From assembly GCF_020886055.1 (NCBI RefSeq), contig NZ_AP025184.1, positions 1,364,001-1,428,000 of the forward strand: a DNA stretch of 64,000 nucleotides, in the 5' to 3' direction. The notes under the pieces were generated by a model. That model saw only the letters and a list, made by a program, of their open reading frames with translations, made no database searches and was not told the origin of the DNA. Position 1 is the first letter of the stretch. Each line of letters starts with the position of its first letter. Made by a program: the position numbers and the translations under genes. This stretch comes from Flavobacterium ammoniigenes (GTDB lineage: Bacteria; Bacteroidota; Bacteroidia; Flavobacteriales; Flavobacteriaceae). Shown here in pieces: positions 6,653-14,823 of the stretch.

Positions 6653-8851
6653 TTGAAAACAAAACTATTTCTAGTTACGCCGCCATTTACTCAGCTGAAT
6701 ACGCCATATCCGGCAACGGCTTATATCAAAGGATTTTTGAACACCAAAAATATAGATTCGGTTCAAGCCGATCTTGGAATAGAAGTTATTTTAGCTTTAT
6801 TTTCCAAAAAAGGGTTAGGTGATTTGTTCGAAGCTTCAAGCGTCGCATCTCAAATTGAAACTTGGTCTGAAAATGCACGACGTATCCTTGCGCTTCAAGA
6901 CGAGTATGTTAAAACCATTGATTCGGTTATCGCCTTTTTGCAAGGGAAGAACCCAACTTTGGCTTTGCAAATTTGCCAAGAAGATTTTCTGCCCGAAGCG
7001 TCTCGATTTGCGCAGTTAGAAGAATTGGATTGGGCTTTTGGCACCATGGGTACTCAAGACAAAGCCAAGCATTTAGCTACATTGTATCTGGAAGACATTT
7101 CAGACTTTATTGTAGAATGTATTGATCCTAATTTTGGTTTCAGTCGCTATGCAGAACGTTTAGGGCGATCTGCCAATTCGTTTGATGAATTATATACAGC
7201 CTTACAACAACAGCCAACCTATATCGATACATTATTGCTTTCCATTCTGAAAGTAAAAATCGAAACGATTCAACCCAATGTGTTTTTAATTTCAGTTCCT
7301 TTTCCGGGCAATTTGTATGCTGCTTTTCGTTCGGCCCAATGGATTAAACGACACTACCCTGAAATCAAGATTTTGATGGGTGGCGGATTTGCTAATACAG
7401 AATTACGTTCGCTTTCTGATGAACGAGTTTTTGAGTTTTTTGATTTTATTAGTTTGGATGATGGCGAATTGCCACTTGAATTGCTAATTGAAAATATTGA
7501 ATCTGGATCGTTTGCCGAATTCAAACGTACTTTTTTGTTGGAAAATGGTAAAGTGGTATATAAAAATAACACCCTACGACACGATTACAAACAAGCACAA
7601 GTAGGCACGCCGGATTATTCAGATTTACTTTTAGATCAATATATTTCTGTTATCGAAATTGTCAATCCAATGCATCGTATGTGGAGTGATGGGCGTTGGA
7701 ATAAATTGACCATGGCGCATGGTTGTTATTGGGGAAAATGTACTTTTTGCGATATATCATTAGATTATATTAAGGTATACGAACCAATCGCTGCTGGAAT
7801 TCTATGCGATCGAATGGAAGAAATGATAGCGCAAACTGGCGAAACGGGATTTCATTTTGTAGACGAAGCGGCACCACCTGCCTTGATGCGTGAATTGGCT
7901 TTGGAAATCCTACGCCGAAAATTAGCGGTGACTTGGTGGACTAACATTCGTTTTGAGAAAAGTTTCACTAAAGACCTATGTCAATTGCTTAAAGCATCCG
8001 GTTGTATCGCAGTTTCTGGTGGACTCGAAGTAGCCTCAGATCGATTGTTGCAATTGATTGATAAGGGAGTTACGGTCGAACAAGTGGCTAAAGTAACGCG
8101 CAATTTTACGGAAGCTGGAGTGATGGTTCATGCCTATTTAATGTACGGTTATCCAACACAAACTGTTCAAGAGACAGTGGATAGTTTGGAAATGGTGCGT
8201 CAATTGTTTGAAGCCGGAGTTTTACAATCGGGCTTTTGGCACCAATTTGCAATGACAGCACATAGTCCAGTTGGAATGTATCCCGAGAAATTTGGTGTTC
8301 AGAAAGAATCAGATGCTGTTGGCACTTTTGCTAATAACGATCTTACGTATATAGACGCTACCGGAATTGATCACGATCAATTTAGTTTTGGCCTGAAAAA
8401 ATCATTATATAATTTCATGCACGGAATCTGCTTGGATTATGCTTTGCAGGATTGGTTTGACTTTACTATTCCTAAAACCACTATTCGACCTGATTTTATT
8501 TATGAAGCTTTAGAAGAAGAAACTAATTTTAGTGTTAAACCCAATGCTAAAGTAATTTGGTTGGGAGGGAAACCATCGGTTAACAGTTTTACTAAAACTA
8601 AAAAAGGTACTTCGTGGGATATGATGCGTTTGACATTTTATGATAAAAAAGAAACTTTCGAGATTCAGCTAAGCCAAAGGGAAGGGGAATGGCTAGTTAC
8701 TATTTTAGATATAATTTCTTATTCTAATTCAAAAACAAAGCAATTTCAAGAACTAAAAGCTGATTATGAAAACGAATTGGAAGATTTTGAGTTATTCTGG
8801 TTTTCAAAACCGATAACTACATTAAAGGAATTTGGATTGTTAGTTCTGTAG
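6653..8851 (+). CDS. B12-binding-type radical SAM protein, unknown substrate
   Basis: The protein has about 732 residues if the TTG at 6653 (MKTKLFLVTPPFTQLNTPYP) is the start; another TTG at 6632 adds 7 residues, and no ATG fits. Residues 1-330 resemble a cobalamin-binding-like Rossmann region (ILMGGGFANTELR, FDFISLDDGELPLELL) without the His of the DxHxxG motif. The radical SAM core follows, with HGCYWGKCTFC: Cys 358, 363 and 366 in a Cx4Cx2C spacing. The C-terminal ~200 residues carry no motif I know. Relatives are annotated as B12-binding radical SAM proteins. No pathway neighbour is adjacent, so the reaction is unknown. Start-codon choice is uncertain. Confidence 0.8.
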   Translation: MKTKLFLVTPPFTQLNTPYPATAYIKGFLNTKNIDSVQADLGIEVILALFSKKGLGDLFEASSVASQIETWSENARRILALQDEYVKTIDSVIAFLQGKNPTLALQICQEDFLPEASRFAQLEELDWAFGTMGTQDKAKHLATLYLEDISDFIVECIDPNFGFSRYAERLGRSANSFDELYTALQQQPTYIDTLLLSILKVKIETIQPNVFLISVPFPGNLYAAFRSAQWIKRHYPEIKILMGGGFANTELRSLSDERVFEFFDFISLDDGELPLELLIENIESGSFAEFKRTFLLENGKVVYKNNTLRHDYKQAQVGTPDYSDLLLDQYISVIEIVNPMHRMWSDGRWNKLTMAHGCYWGKCTFCDISLDYIKVYEPIAAGILCDRMEEMIAQTGETGFHFVDEAAPPALMRELALEILRRKLAVTWWTNIRFEKSFTKDLCQLLKASGCIAVSGGLEVASDRLLQLIDKGVTVEQVAKVTRNFTEAGVMVHAYLMYGYPTQTVQETVDSLEMVRQLFEAGVLQSGFWHQFAMTAHSPVGMYPEKFGVQKESDAVGTFANNDLTYIDATGIDHDQFSFGLKKSLYNFMHGICLDYALQDWFDFTIPKTTIRPDFIYEALEEETNFSVKPNAKVIWLGGKPSVNSFTKTKKGTSWDMMRLTFYDKKETFEIQLSQREGEWLVTILDIISYSNSKTKQFQELKADYENELEDFELFWFSKPITTLKEFGLLVL

Positions 8852-8882
8852 TTTATTTTCTCAATTTTAGATTATGAACTAT

Positions 8883-8912
8883 AAACCCACCTTAAATAAG
8901 GCGGGTTTTTTA
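8883..8912 (+). terminator. intrinsic terminator of the radical SAM gene
   Basis: An 11-bp stem with one mismatch (AAACCCACCTT at 8883-8893 with AAGGCGGGTTT at 8898-8908) and a 4-nt loop runs into a T tract. It lies 31 bp after the stop codon. Confidence 0.85.
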
Positions 8913-8931
8913 TTTTATTCATATATTTTAA

Positions 8932-8960
8932 TTATACCCTATATTTTTAGGGGGTATAAA
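8932..8960. promoter_or_regulatory. inverted repeat TTATACCC-N13-GGGTATAA
   Basis: Perfect 8-bp arms at 8932-8939 and 8953-8960 are separated by 13 bp. With the related site at 9018-9039 this looks like a pair of operator sites upstream of the porin gene. No regulator is known to me for this motif. A hairpin role is less likely because no T tract follows. Confidence 0.5.
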
Positions 8961-9017
8961 TTAATTTAATTTATAAAATTCACCTTAACCTCTCTATTTT
9001 AAATATAATTTTTTATT

Positions 9018-9039
9018 TACCCCGTAATTTTTATGGGTA
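9018..9039. promoter_or_regulatory. inverted repeat TACCC-N12-GGGTA
   Basis: Five-bp arms (TACCC at 9018-9022, GGGTA at 9035-9039) repeat the core of the stronger palindrome at 8932-8960. The two centres are about 82.5 bp apart, close to eight helical turns. It may be a second binding site for the same regulator. Confidence 0.4.
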
Positions 9040-9162
9040 CTATGTAATTTTCTATTATCAATACTTTAAATTATAGTCGATTTGAATTGTATATCGATAT
9101 TTTTTGTGAATTTTATTTTGAATTTCATAAAAATGACTATTTTAATGAATAAAATGTATCGT

Positions 9163-9197
9163 TTTGTCTTTTTCGTTGATAAAAGTTTATAGTTTTG
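9163..9197 (+). promoter_or_regulatory. promoter of the porin gene
   Basis: TTTG at 9163-9166 and TAGTTTTG (exact TAnnTTTG) at 9190-9197 have 23 bp between them, which fits the Bacteroidota housekeeping promoter. Initiation near 9203 would leave an 85-nt leader before the ATG at 9288. Confidence 0.7.
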
Positions 9198-9287
9198 TTT
9201 CAAGAAAAAGAAATAATTTAATCTTTTAAAAGGGACTAATTCTCGATTTCTTCAATAAATTAAAAAGTAAATTAAAATCGATTAAAC

Positions 9288-10277
9288 ATGAAAAAAGTAA
9301 TTGCCACTTTAGCCGTAGTACTAACAAGTACATTTGCATTTGCACAAGACACTCCACTAGAAATTTCAGGTTCTGCTGATGCATACTGGAAATATGATTT
9401 TGCTAAAACTGCTAATATTCCAACTAGTTTTGCTACTGACCATAATTCGGTTTCACTAGGTATGATAGATGTGGTTTTGAAAAAGAAAACGGGAAAAACA
9501 TCTTTTGTTGGTGAAGTTTCTTTTGGACCAAGAGGAGCTGGTCAATCGATACCAGATGTAGACGGACAATCTTTCCACATTCAAAATTTATATGCAACCT
9601 ATGCGGCTTCAGATAAATTGAGTTTAACTGCTGGATACATGGGTACCTTTGTTGGTTATGAAGTCATTTCGCCTTTGGCTAACTTTCATTATTCAACTTC
9701 GTATTTGTTTACAACAGGGCCATTTCAAAATGCAGGGATAAAAGCCAATTATGCAGTATCAAGTAAAGTTGGTTTAATGGTTGGATTATTTAACGACCAA
9801 TGGAATACTTATAAAGCGACTCCTGAGTTTGGATTGAATGCTTTTGGAGCGCAATTAACTCTAACTCCTGCTGAGGGTTTAACAGCGTATTTCAATTTAT
9901 TGACAGGTTCAGAAAGTGGAACTATCGTTGATTTAACCGCTGCTTATCAAGTGTCTCCAAAATTCAAATTAGGATTAAATGCAGCTGATTTTTCTGGAGT
10001 TGAAAGTGGTTCTGGTTATTCTGGTATTGCATTGTACCCATCAGTTGCTATCTCAGATTCATTTGGTTTAGGATTACGTGCGGAATCATTTAAATCTAAA
10101 ACCTTGGATACTTCTGTATCAGCATTTACATTGTCAGCTAATTTAAAATCAGGAGGATTGACATTTATTCCTGAAATCAGATTGGACAGTGCTTCTGAAG
10201 ATAGTTTTTATAAATCTAATGGAAACCCTACAAAATCAGCTTCCCAATTTGCTATAGCAATGGTGTACGGTTTTTAA
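9288..10277 (+). CDS. outer-membrane beta-barrel porin (BBP2/OmpL-like)
   Basis: This 329-residue protein has a clear signal peptide (MKKVIATLAVVLTSTFAFAQ, cleavage after AFA). It continues with alternating amphipathic strands and ends in a C-terminal strand with a terminal Phe (MVYGF), as outer-membrane barrels do. The pattern SGSADAYWKYDF, FGPRGAG and NLYATYAASDKLSLTAGYMGTFVGYE fits the putative beta-barrel porin-2 family (PF07642), known across Bacteroidota. Some relatives sit next to ammonium transporters; none is near here, so the substrate is open. It is monocistronic, between its own promoter and a terminator, with an unusually long upstream region. Confidence 0.85.
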   Translation: MKKVIATLAVVLTSTFAFAQDTPLEISGSADAYWKYDFAKTANIPTSFATDHNSVSLGMIDVVLKKKTGKTSFVGEVSFGPRGAGQSIPDVDGQSFHIQNLYATYAASDKLSLTAGYMGTFVGYEVISPLANFHYSTSYLFTTGPFQNAGIKANYAVSSKVGLMVGLFNDQWNTYKATPEFGLNAFGAQLTLTPAEGLTAYFNLLTGSESGTIVDLTAAYQVSPKFKLGLNAADFSGVESGSGYSGIALYPSVAISDSFGLGLRAESFKSKTLDTSVSAFTLSANLKSGGLTFIPEIRLDSASEDSFYKSNGNPTKSASQFAIAMVYGF

Positions 10278-10334
10278 ATAAAATAAAGTTGTGTTATTTG
10301 TTTCCTAGAAACAAAGTGTTTTAAATAGTAAGAG

Positions 10335-10372
10335 ACTGCTCTGATATGATAAATATTAGAGCAGTTTTTTTT
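10335..10372. terminator. terminator between the porin and amidase genes
   Basis: The stem ACTGCTCT (10335-10342) with AGAGCAGT (10358-10365) can be extended inward through TGATAT/ATATTA, and an 8-T tract follows. It ends the porin transcript and, being close to the convergent amidase gene, overlaps that gene's 3' end. Confidence 0.8.
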
Positions 10373-11174
10373 ATTGTTTTTTGTAAATCGAATAGATGGT
10401 ATTGATGGTTTTTTCGTCAAGGGTATCGTCTACTTCAGTTTGAATATAATGTAGTTTGAAAGCTTTGATTGCTGAAGAAAGATTTTGAGTATTATAACCT
10501 ATAATTCGCAAGGCTTGTTCCACATTAAAATAATCAGGGGCTTTTTCTAATTGGTCCTCAGGCCAAAATCCAAAACCTAATGCTGCTAGATTTTTCCATG
10601 GAAAAAATGCGCTTGGATCTGCTTTTCTTGAAGGTGCTATATCGGAATGCGCAATTATATTATTAGTTGGAATATTATAGTCTTTTTTTAATCGAGTTAA
10701 TAAAGCAACTAAACTATTGATTTGTGCTTCAGAAAAAGGTTCGAATCCATTATTGTCTAATTCAATTCCGATAGATGCTGAATTGATATCAGTGTTTTTA
10801 CCCCAACTCGCATTACCGCCATGCCAAGCTCTTAAATAGTCATTGAGCATTTGGACCACAGTCCCATCATCACTAATGACATAATGTGCACTAACTTGTG
10901 TTTTGGAAAGGGTAAAAGTTCTTAATGTTTGCTGTAATGAATCTTGAGCCGTATGATGAATTACCACAAAATTAGGTTTGCGGAGGTTGAAATTAACGGT
11001 ACTTATCCATTTAGGAGTTTGTCCGTTTTCAAGTGGTTTTGTATCGGCGTTTCCAATACTTTTTTGGTATGCCTTTATTTGTTTTTTATACGATCGATCA
11101 CTTAATCGGTAGGGATTTATCTTGCAAGAATTTAAAATAAAAAGGGCAATAATTGCGTAAAAGTAGTTTTTCAT
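10371..11174 (-). CDS. N-acetylmuramoyl-L-alanine amidase, AmiD-like lipoprotein
   Basis: This 267-residue lipoprotein has a signal ending LFILNSC, with Cys 17 as acylation site. The amidase_2 domain at about 60-210 shows the zinc ligands expected for the family: His 73 in VVIHHTAQ, His 176 in IIAHSDIAPSRKADP and Asp 186. Glu 138 in SIGIELD is likely catalytic. The C-terminal ~65 residues (YFNVEQALRIIGY) resemble a peptidoglycan-binding helical repeat. It should cleave the amide between MurNAc and the peptide, acting in the periplasm from a membrane anchor, as E. coli AmiD does in recycling. It follows the Gly/Tyr-rich gene by 14 bp. Confidence 0.9.
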   Translation of the reverse strand: MKNYFYAIIALFILNSCKINPYRLSDRSYKKQIKAYQKSIGNADTKPLENGQTPKWISTVNFNLRKPNFVVIHHTAQDSLQQTLRTFTLSKTQVSAHYVISDDGTVVQMLNDYLRAWHGGNASWGKNTDINSASIGIELDNNGFEPFSEAQINSLVALLTRLKKDYNIPTNNIIAHSDIAPSRKADPSAFFPWKNLAALGFGFWPEDQLEKAPDYFNVEQALRIIGYNTQNLSSAIKAFKLHYIQTEVDDTLDEKTINTIYSIYKKQ

Positions 11175-11188
11175 GCAGCATAAAAAGA

Positions 11189-11689
11189 TTAATTAGAATC
11201 AGAAGTATCTTTCTTTTTTTTCTTCATTTTCTTTGGATTTTTTGCGTCCTCTTGCATGGCTTTGTATTTCTCTTTTTGAGATTGGGTTAACAATTGCTTT
11301 ATTTTAGAATCCGTAAGCTCTGATAAAGTTTGAATTTCTTTTAACTTATCGTCTTGACTAATTTCTTGTTTAATAATGGCTCCTTGTGATTTAATACTTC
11401 CAGTTAAAATGTTGGCAATAGCAATTTCTTGCAGTGCGTCAAGTTGTAATTCAGATTTTAATTGCTCCATGATTTTCCCAACAGTTACTTCCACAGGAAT
11501 TTCTTTTGGCTTTTCTTGTTGTTGATTCATTCCACTACCCATGCCACCCATTTGGCTCATTCTTCCCCCGTAGCCCCCATAGCCTCCTCCATAACCTCCG
11601 TATCCACCATACCCTCCGTATTGTGCGAAAACAGTATTACAAGTAAATAGTAAAAAAACAAGACTAAAAGTTGAAAGTAACTTTTTCAT
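11189..11689 (-). CDS. secreted Gly/Tyr-rich protein with helical C-terminal domain
   Basis: This 166-residue protein has an N-terminal signal peptide (MKKLLSTFSLVFLLFTCNTVFAQ). Next comes a low-complexity segment of repeated GGY/YGG triplets at about 23-42, then a Met/Gly/Gln-rich linker. From about 60 to 150 a helical domain contains SELQLDALQEIAIANIL and KQLLTQSQKEKYKAMQ, and the tail is Lys-rich. The helical part looks somewhat like Spy/CpxP-type periplasmic proteins (LTxxQ-like spacing), but that is only a resemblance. It is 14 bp upstream of the amidase gene, so both probably share a transcript and an envelope role. Confidence 0.75.
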   Translation of the reverse strand: MKKLLSTFSLVFLLFTCNTVFAQYGGYGGYGGYGGGYGGYGGRMSQMGGMGSGMNQQQEKPKEIPVEVTVGKIMEQLKSELQLDALQEIAIANILTGSIKSQGAIIKQEISQDDKLKEIQTLSELTDSKIKQLLTQSQKEKYKAMQEDAKNPKKMKKKKKDTSDSN

Positions 11690-11718
11690 AATCGGCAGTT
11701 TATGGTTTTATTCTGAAT

Positions 11719-11726
11719 CAAATATA
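11719..11726 (-). promoter_or_regulatory. candidate -7 element for the Gly/Tyr-rich protein and amidase genes
   Basis: On the minus strand this reads TATATTTG, an exact TAnnTTTG. It sits in the 52-bp gap between rimO and the Gly/Tyr-rich gene, 29 bp before the latter's ATG. No clear -33 TTG is present at normal spacing. Confidence 0.4.
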
Positions 11727-11741
11727 AAAAAAGAAATTAAC

Positions 11742-13055
11742 TTAAACAGGTTCTCCGTACAAATCAAATTCAGTAGCTTCAATAATTTTTATTGTTGCAA
11801 AATCACCTGTTTTCAAATAGTGTTTGGTAGCATCAATTAAAACTTCATTATCGACATCGGGGCTGTCAAATTCGGTACGTCCTACAAAATGACCACCTTC
11901 TTTTCGATCGATAATGCACTTGAAAGTCTGACCTACTTTTTCTTGGTTCAAGTCCCAAGATATTTGCGATTGTAATTCCATAATTTCATTGGCGCGTTCT
12001 TGTTTGATAGTATCAGGAACATCATCTTCCAATAAATAGGCAGAAGTGTTTTCTTCGTGAGAATAAGCAAAACAACCCATTCGATCAAACTTCATTTCTT
12101 GTACAAAATCTTTTAAAATTTCAAAATCTTCTTGCGTTTCACCAGGATAGCCTACAATTAAAGTAGTACGAATTGCCATTCCAGGAACAGCAGCTCTAAA
12201 ATCTTTTAATAATTGAGTTGTTTTTGCCTGTGTTGTCCCACGTTTCATAGACTTCAAGATAGAATCTGAAATGTGCTGCAGAGGAATGTCTATGTAATTA
12301 CAAATTTTCGGCTCTCGCTTCATGATCTCTAAAACGTCCATTGGGAAACCGGTAGGAAAGGCATAATGCAAACGAATCCATTCAATGCCTTCTACTTTTA
12401 CTAACGCTTCTAGTAGTTCAGCTAAATTTCTTTTTTTGTATATATCAAGACCGTAATAGGTTAAATCCTGTGCAATTAAAATAAGTTCTTTAACACCATC
12501 ACGTGCCAAGCCTTCAGCTTCTTTTACTAATTTTTCAATGGGTTGCGAAACGTGTTTTCCTCTCATTAAAGGAATAGCACAAAAACTACAGGGTCTGTCA
12601 CAACCTTCAGCAATTTTTAAATAAGCGTAATTTTTTGGAGTAGTAGTCAAACGTTCTCCTAACAGTTCGTGTTTATAATCTGCTCCTAAAGCTTTCAAAA
12701 GTTGCGGTAATTCGGTCGTGCCAAAAAACTGATCTACATTCGGGATTTCCTTTTCTAAATCAGGTCGGTATCTTTCTGATAAACATCCTGTGACAAATAC
12801 CTTATCTACTAAACCGCGTTCTTTTTTATCGGCATATTCTAAAATCATATTCACCGATTCTGCCTTGGCATTATCGATAAATCCACAGGTATTAATTACG
12901 ATAATATTACCTTCTTCCGCTTCAGGCGCCTCGTGTGTTACTTCTTTGCCACTGGCACGTAATTGTCCCATTAAGACCTCGCTGTCGTAGATGTTTTTGG
13001 AACAACCAAGAGTAATTACATTGATTTTATTTTTCTTTAAAGATTTCGTTCTCAT
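11742..13055 (-). CDS. rimO: ribosomal protein uS12 methylthiotransferase RimO
   Basis: This 437-residue radical SAM enzyme adds a methylthio group to the conserved aspartate of ribosomal protein uS12. It has the N-terminal MTTase domain with three cluster-binding Cys at 18 (TLGCSKN), 57 (NTCGFID) and 91 (TGCLSERY). The radical SAM motif CDRPCSFC follows, with Cys 152, 156 and 159, and then a C-terminal TRAM-like part (KCIIDRKEGGHFVGRTEFDSPDVDNEV). SPDVDNEV and the SKNIYDSE start distinguish RimO from MiaB. Complete, normal length. It is transcribed from its own promoter region, away from the FadL-like gene. Confidence 0.95.
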   Translation of the reverse strand: MRTKSLKKNKINVITLGCSKNIYDSEVLMGQLRASGKEVTHEAPEAEEGNIIVINTCGFIDNAKAESVNMILEYADKKERGLVDKVFVTGCLSERYRPDLEKEIPNVDQFFGTTELPQLLKALGADYKHELLGERLTTTPKNYAYLKIAEGCDRPCSFCAIPLMRGKHVSQPIEKLVKEAEGLARDGVKELILIAQDLTYYGLDIYKKRNLAELLEALVKVEGIEWIRLHYAFPTGFPMDVLEIMKREPKICNYIDIPLQHISDSILKSMKRGTTQAKTTQLLKDFRAAVPGMAIRTTLIVGYPGETQEDFEILKDFVQEMKFDRMGCFAYSHEENTSAYLLEDDVPDTIKQERANEIMELQSQISWDLNQEKVGQTFKCIIDRKEGGHFVGRTEFDSPDVDNEVLIDATKHYLKTGDFATIKIIEATEFDLYGEPV

Positions 13056-13087
13056 AGTAGTAAGCTTTCAATAGTTTGAAAGGTGGG

Positions 13088-13095
13088 CAAAATTA
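13088..13095 (-). promoter_or_regulatory. candidate -7 element of rimO
   Basis: Minus-strand TAATTTTG matches TAnnTTTG exactly and lies 33 bp before the rimO ATG. A convincing TTG -33 element is not seen. Confidence 0.4.
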
Positions 13096-13135
13096 CGTTA
13101 TTTATTTTTAGGAGCATAAATCTTTCTGTTTTTTA

Positions 13136-13209
13136 TGGCGTTAATTCCTGCTGTTCGTTACAATCTAACGAAGAAAATTCGGTAGGATTTTCACTTCCAT
13201 CAGGGCTAA
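13136..13209. repeat. possible flavobacterial intergenic repeat remnant
   Basis: On the minus strand the segment begins TTAGCCCTGATGGAAGTG, continues with AATCCTACCGAA, and ends AACAGCAGGAATTAACGCC. From memory, very similar AGCCC-GAT-(G)GAAGYG-ATCC ... GCGAANAGCAGGA-TWACGCC segments recur between genes in many Flavobacterium genomes. The centre can form an imperfect hairpin (ATCCTACCGAA with TTCGTTAGAT). Only one copy is seen in this window, so the repeat status rests on recollection. Confidence 0.35.
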
Positions 13210-13246
13210 AAAAAACATCTTGTTTTTTAGTACAAGATGTTTTTTA
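13210..13246 (-). terminator. terminator of the FadL-like gene
   Basis: A perfect 14-bp stem (AAAAAACATCTTGT at 13210-13223 with ACAAGATGTTTTTT at 13232-13245) has an 8-nt loop. It is placed 20 bp downstream of the minus-strand gene at 13266-14768 and ends in a T tract on that strand. Confidence 0.85.
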
Positions 13247-13265
13247 AATTTAATTAAAATAGTGG

Positions 13266-14768
13266 CTATAGTTCAAACAGCACTGTTAAGGTAACCGTGC
13301 TATTTTTTGAATTGATGGATGCACCATCCGTAAGACCTTTTTCAAAGAATCCTTGTTGCGTATTTCTTTTGAATGTAGCATAGGAAAGATCTAATTTAGA
13401 TCCCCCAAAATTGTAACCTATCCCGGCTGAATGTCCTTTTAAATCGCCAATAGTAGTTTTGTTTTTATAGGGACTTTCTTCTTCTCTATATCCAGCCCTT
13501 AAGCTCCATGCCTGAATTTTATATTCTGCTCCAATTCGTAATTCTTTGGTTTTGTTTAACAAATTTGAAAGAGTATTATTTAATCCTCTGTAATAGGAGT
13601 CATTTGATGGTTTGAATCGAGTGCTACTATAATCTTTAACGGCATAGTCTATACTAATTAATCCTTTTTTACCAAATATGTACGCCATACTTCCAGTCCA
13701 TTTACTTGGAGTTTGTAATTTGTATGGTTCGTAATAATTGATCACTTTTGGATCTACAACATCAGGAGCAAGTTCTGATGTAGAATTGGCACTAACGCCG
13801 ATTAATTTTTGAAAAAATTCATCATTTAAACGAAGCCAAGTTGGTGATTCAAAAGCAGCACCAATTCGAAGTTGTTTAGTTACTTTAGCAATAGTTCCAA
13901 GTTGAAAAGAAAAACCAGTACCATAGGTGTATAGATCATTGTCAAATTGTACTCTAGATACAGTATAATTATTGGTTAATGGAGCGTTGTTGTCTTCGTA
14001 AAAACGTGAAGATTGTCTAAAATCTACAAAATGAGAATTTAAATTCAATCCAAAGTAAAATTTGTCTTTATATGAGGTAGCTGCATTGAATGATAACTTT
14101 CCAGTGTATCCTTTAGAAGTTACTGTATTTTCTTGATAATAATTCCCTGAACCAGGCACATTAGAGTTGTAATTTGTGTTGTTAGGATTGGTATTTAAAG
14201 GATTAATGATATAGCCTTGGTAGCCCATAAAAGCTTGTTGTTCTCCGTGGCCTAATTGATCATAACTTGAATTTTCTAATACATTTAGAGGCACGCCATT
14301 GGCGTAGTATAAAAAATAATTTGCAATTGAATTCGTTGGATTTGTTCCTGCAGAAAAAATAGAGTTGTTTAGATTGTTGGTGTTTTCAAAATTTATTGCA
14401 AAAGAGAATTTTTTCCAATTACTAGTTTTTTCTAAATTTTTAAAAACAAAAACACCCCCCGCTTGATTTAAATCAATGGAATTGTCAGTTTCTGTTGCCG
14501 AACTACCAAAATAGTTTGCTTTATTCGTTACGAAGGTATTGTTTAAAGTGAAACCAAGCTGATTATTAGAAAAAATTACAGAACCTGCAGGATTAACATT
14601 GATGGAAGATAAATCTCCACCAAGGGCACCAAAAGCACCACTCATAGCTCTAAAACGAGCTGTTCCATTTAAATTATCTTGTGAATATCGTATGGCATCT
14701 CTACTTTCTTGCGCTTGGATGGCATTGATTGATATTCCTGCTATTAGTAAAAATATAATTTTATTCAT
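13266..14768 (-). CDS. outer-membrane protein of the OmpP1/FadL family
   Basis: This 500-residue protein has a signal peptide (MNKIIFLLIAGISINAIQAQ). The plug-like N-terminal segment RFRAMSGAFGALGGDLSSINVNPAGS is typical of FadL/OmpP1 (PF03349) proteins, and long amphipathic strands follow to a C-terminal aromatic strand (TVLFEL). Family members let hydrophobic molecules such as long-chain fatty acids cross the outer membrane. Flavobacterial copies are often labelled hemin receptor without good evidence. It lies 55 bp downstream of the Asn/Tyr-rich lipoprotein gene on the same strand, so the two may be co-transcribed and act at the same membrane. Confidence 0.85.
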   Translation of the reverse strand: MNKIIFLLIAGISINAIQAQESRDAIRYSQDNLNGTARFRAMSGAFGALGGDLSSINVNPAGSVIFSNNQLGFTLNNTFVTNKANYFGSSATETDNSIDLNQAGGVFVFKNLEKTSNWKKFSFAINFENTNNLNNSIFSAGTNPTNSIANYFLYYANGVPLNVLENSSYDQLGHGEQQAFMGYQGYIINPLNTNPNNTNYNSNVPGSGNYYQENTVTSKGYTGKLSFNAATSYKDKFYFGLNLNSHFVDFRQSSRFYEDNNAPLTNNYTVSRVQFDNDLYTYGTGFSFQLGTIAKVTKQLRIGAAFESPTWLRLNDEFFQKLIGVSANSTSELAPDVVDPKVINYYEPYKLQTPSKWTGSMAYIFGKKGLISIDYAVKDYSSTRFKPSNDSYYRGLNNTLSNLLNKTKELRIGAEYKIQAWSLRAGYREEESPYKNKTTIGDLKGHSAGIGYNFGGSKLDLSYATFKRNTQQGFFEKGLTDGASINSKNSTVTLTVLFEL

Positions 14769-14823
14769 GATTTAAGTTTTGAGATTAAATTCTAATTGTA
14801 TTCAAAAGGAGTGGGTGTGAGTG

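Larger units (their letters stand above)
8852..9287. other. 436-bp AT-rich intergenic region upstream of the porin gene
   Basis: No gene is visible here. It contains the terminator of the radical SAM gene (8883-8912), two TACCC/GGGTA inverted repeats (8932-8960 and 9018-9039) and a good promoter (9163-9197). The remaining DNA is A/T-rich, with no frame above about 30 codons that looks coding. Its length suggests that regulation of the downstream porin is more complex than for most genes in this window. Confidence 0.7.

Noticed and set aside
11570..11625. Short tandem repeats that could look like a CRISPR array or satellite
   Set aside because: They encode GGY/YGG triplets in the Gly/Tyr-rich protein; no spacers of constant length and no cas genes are present.
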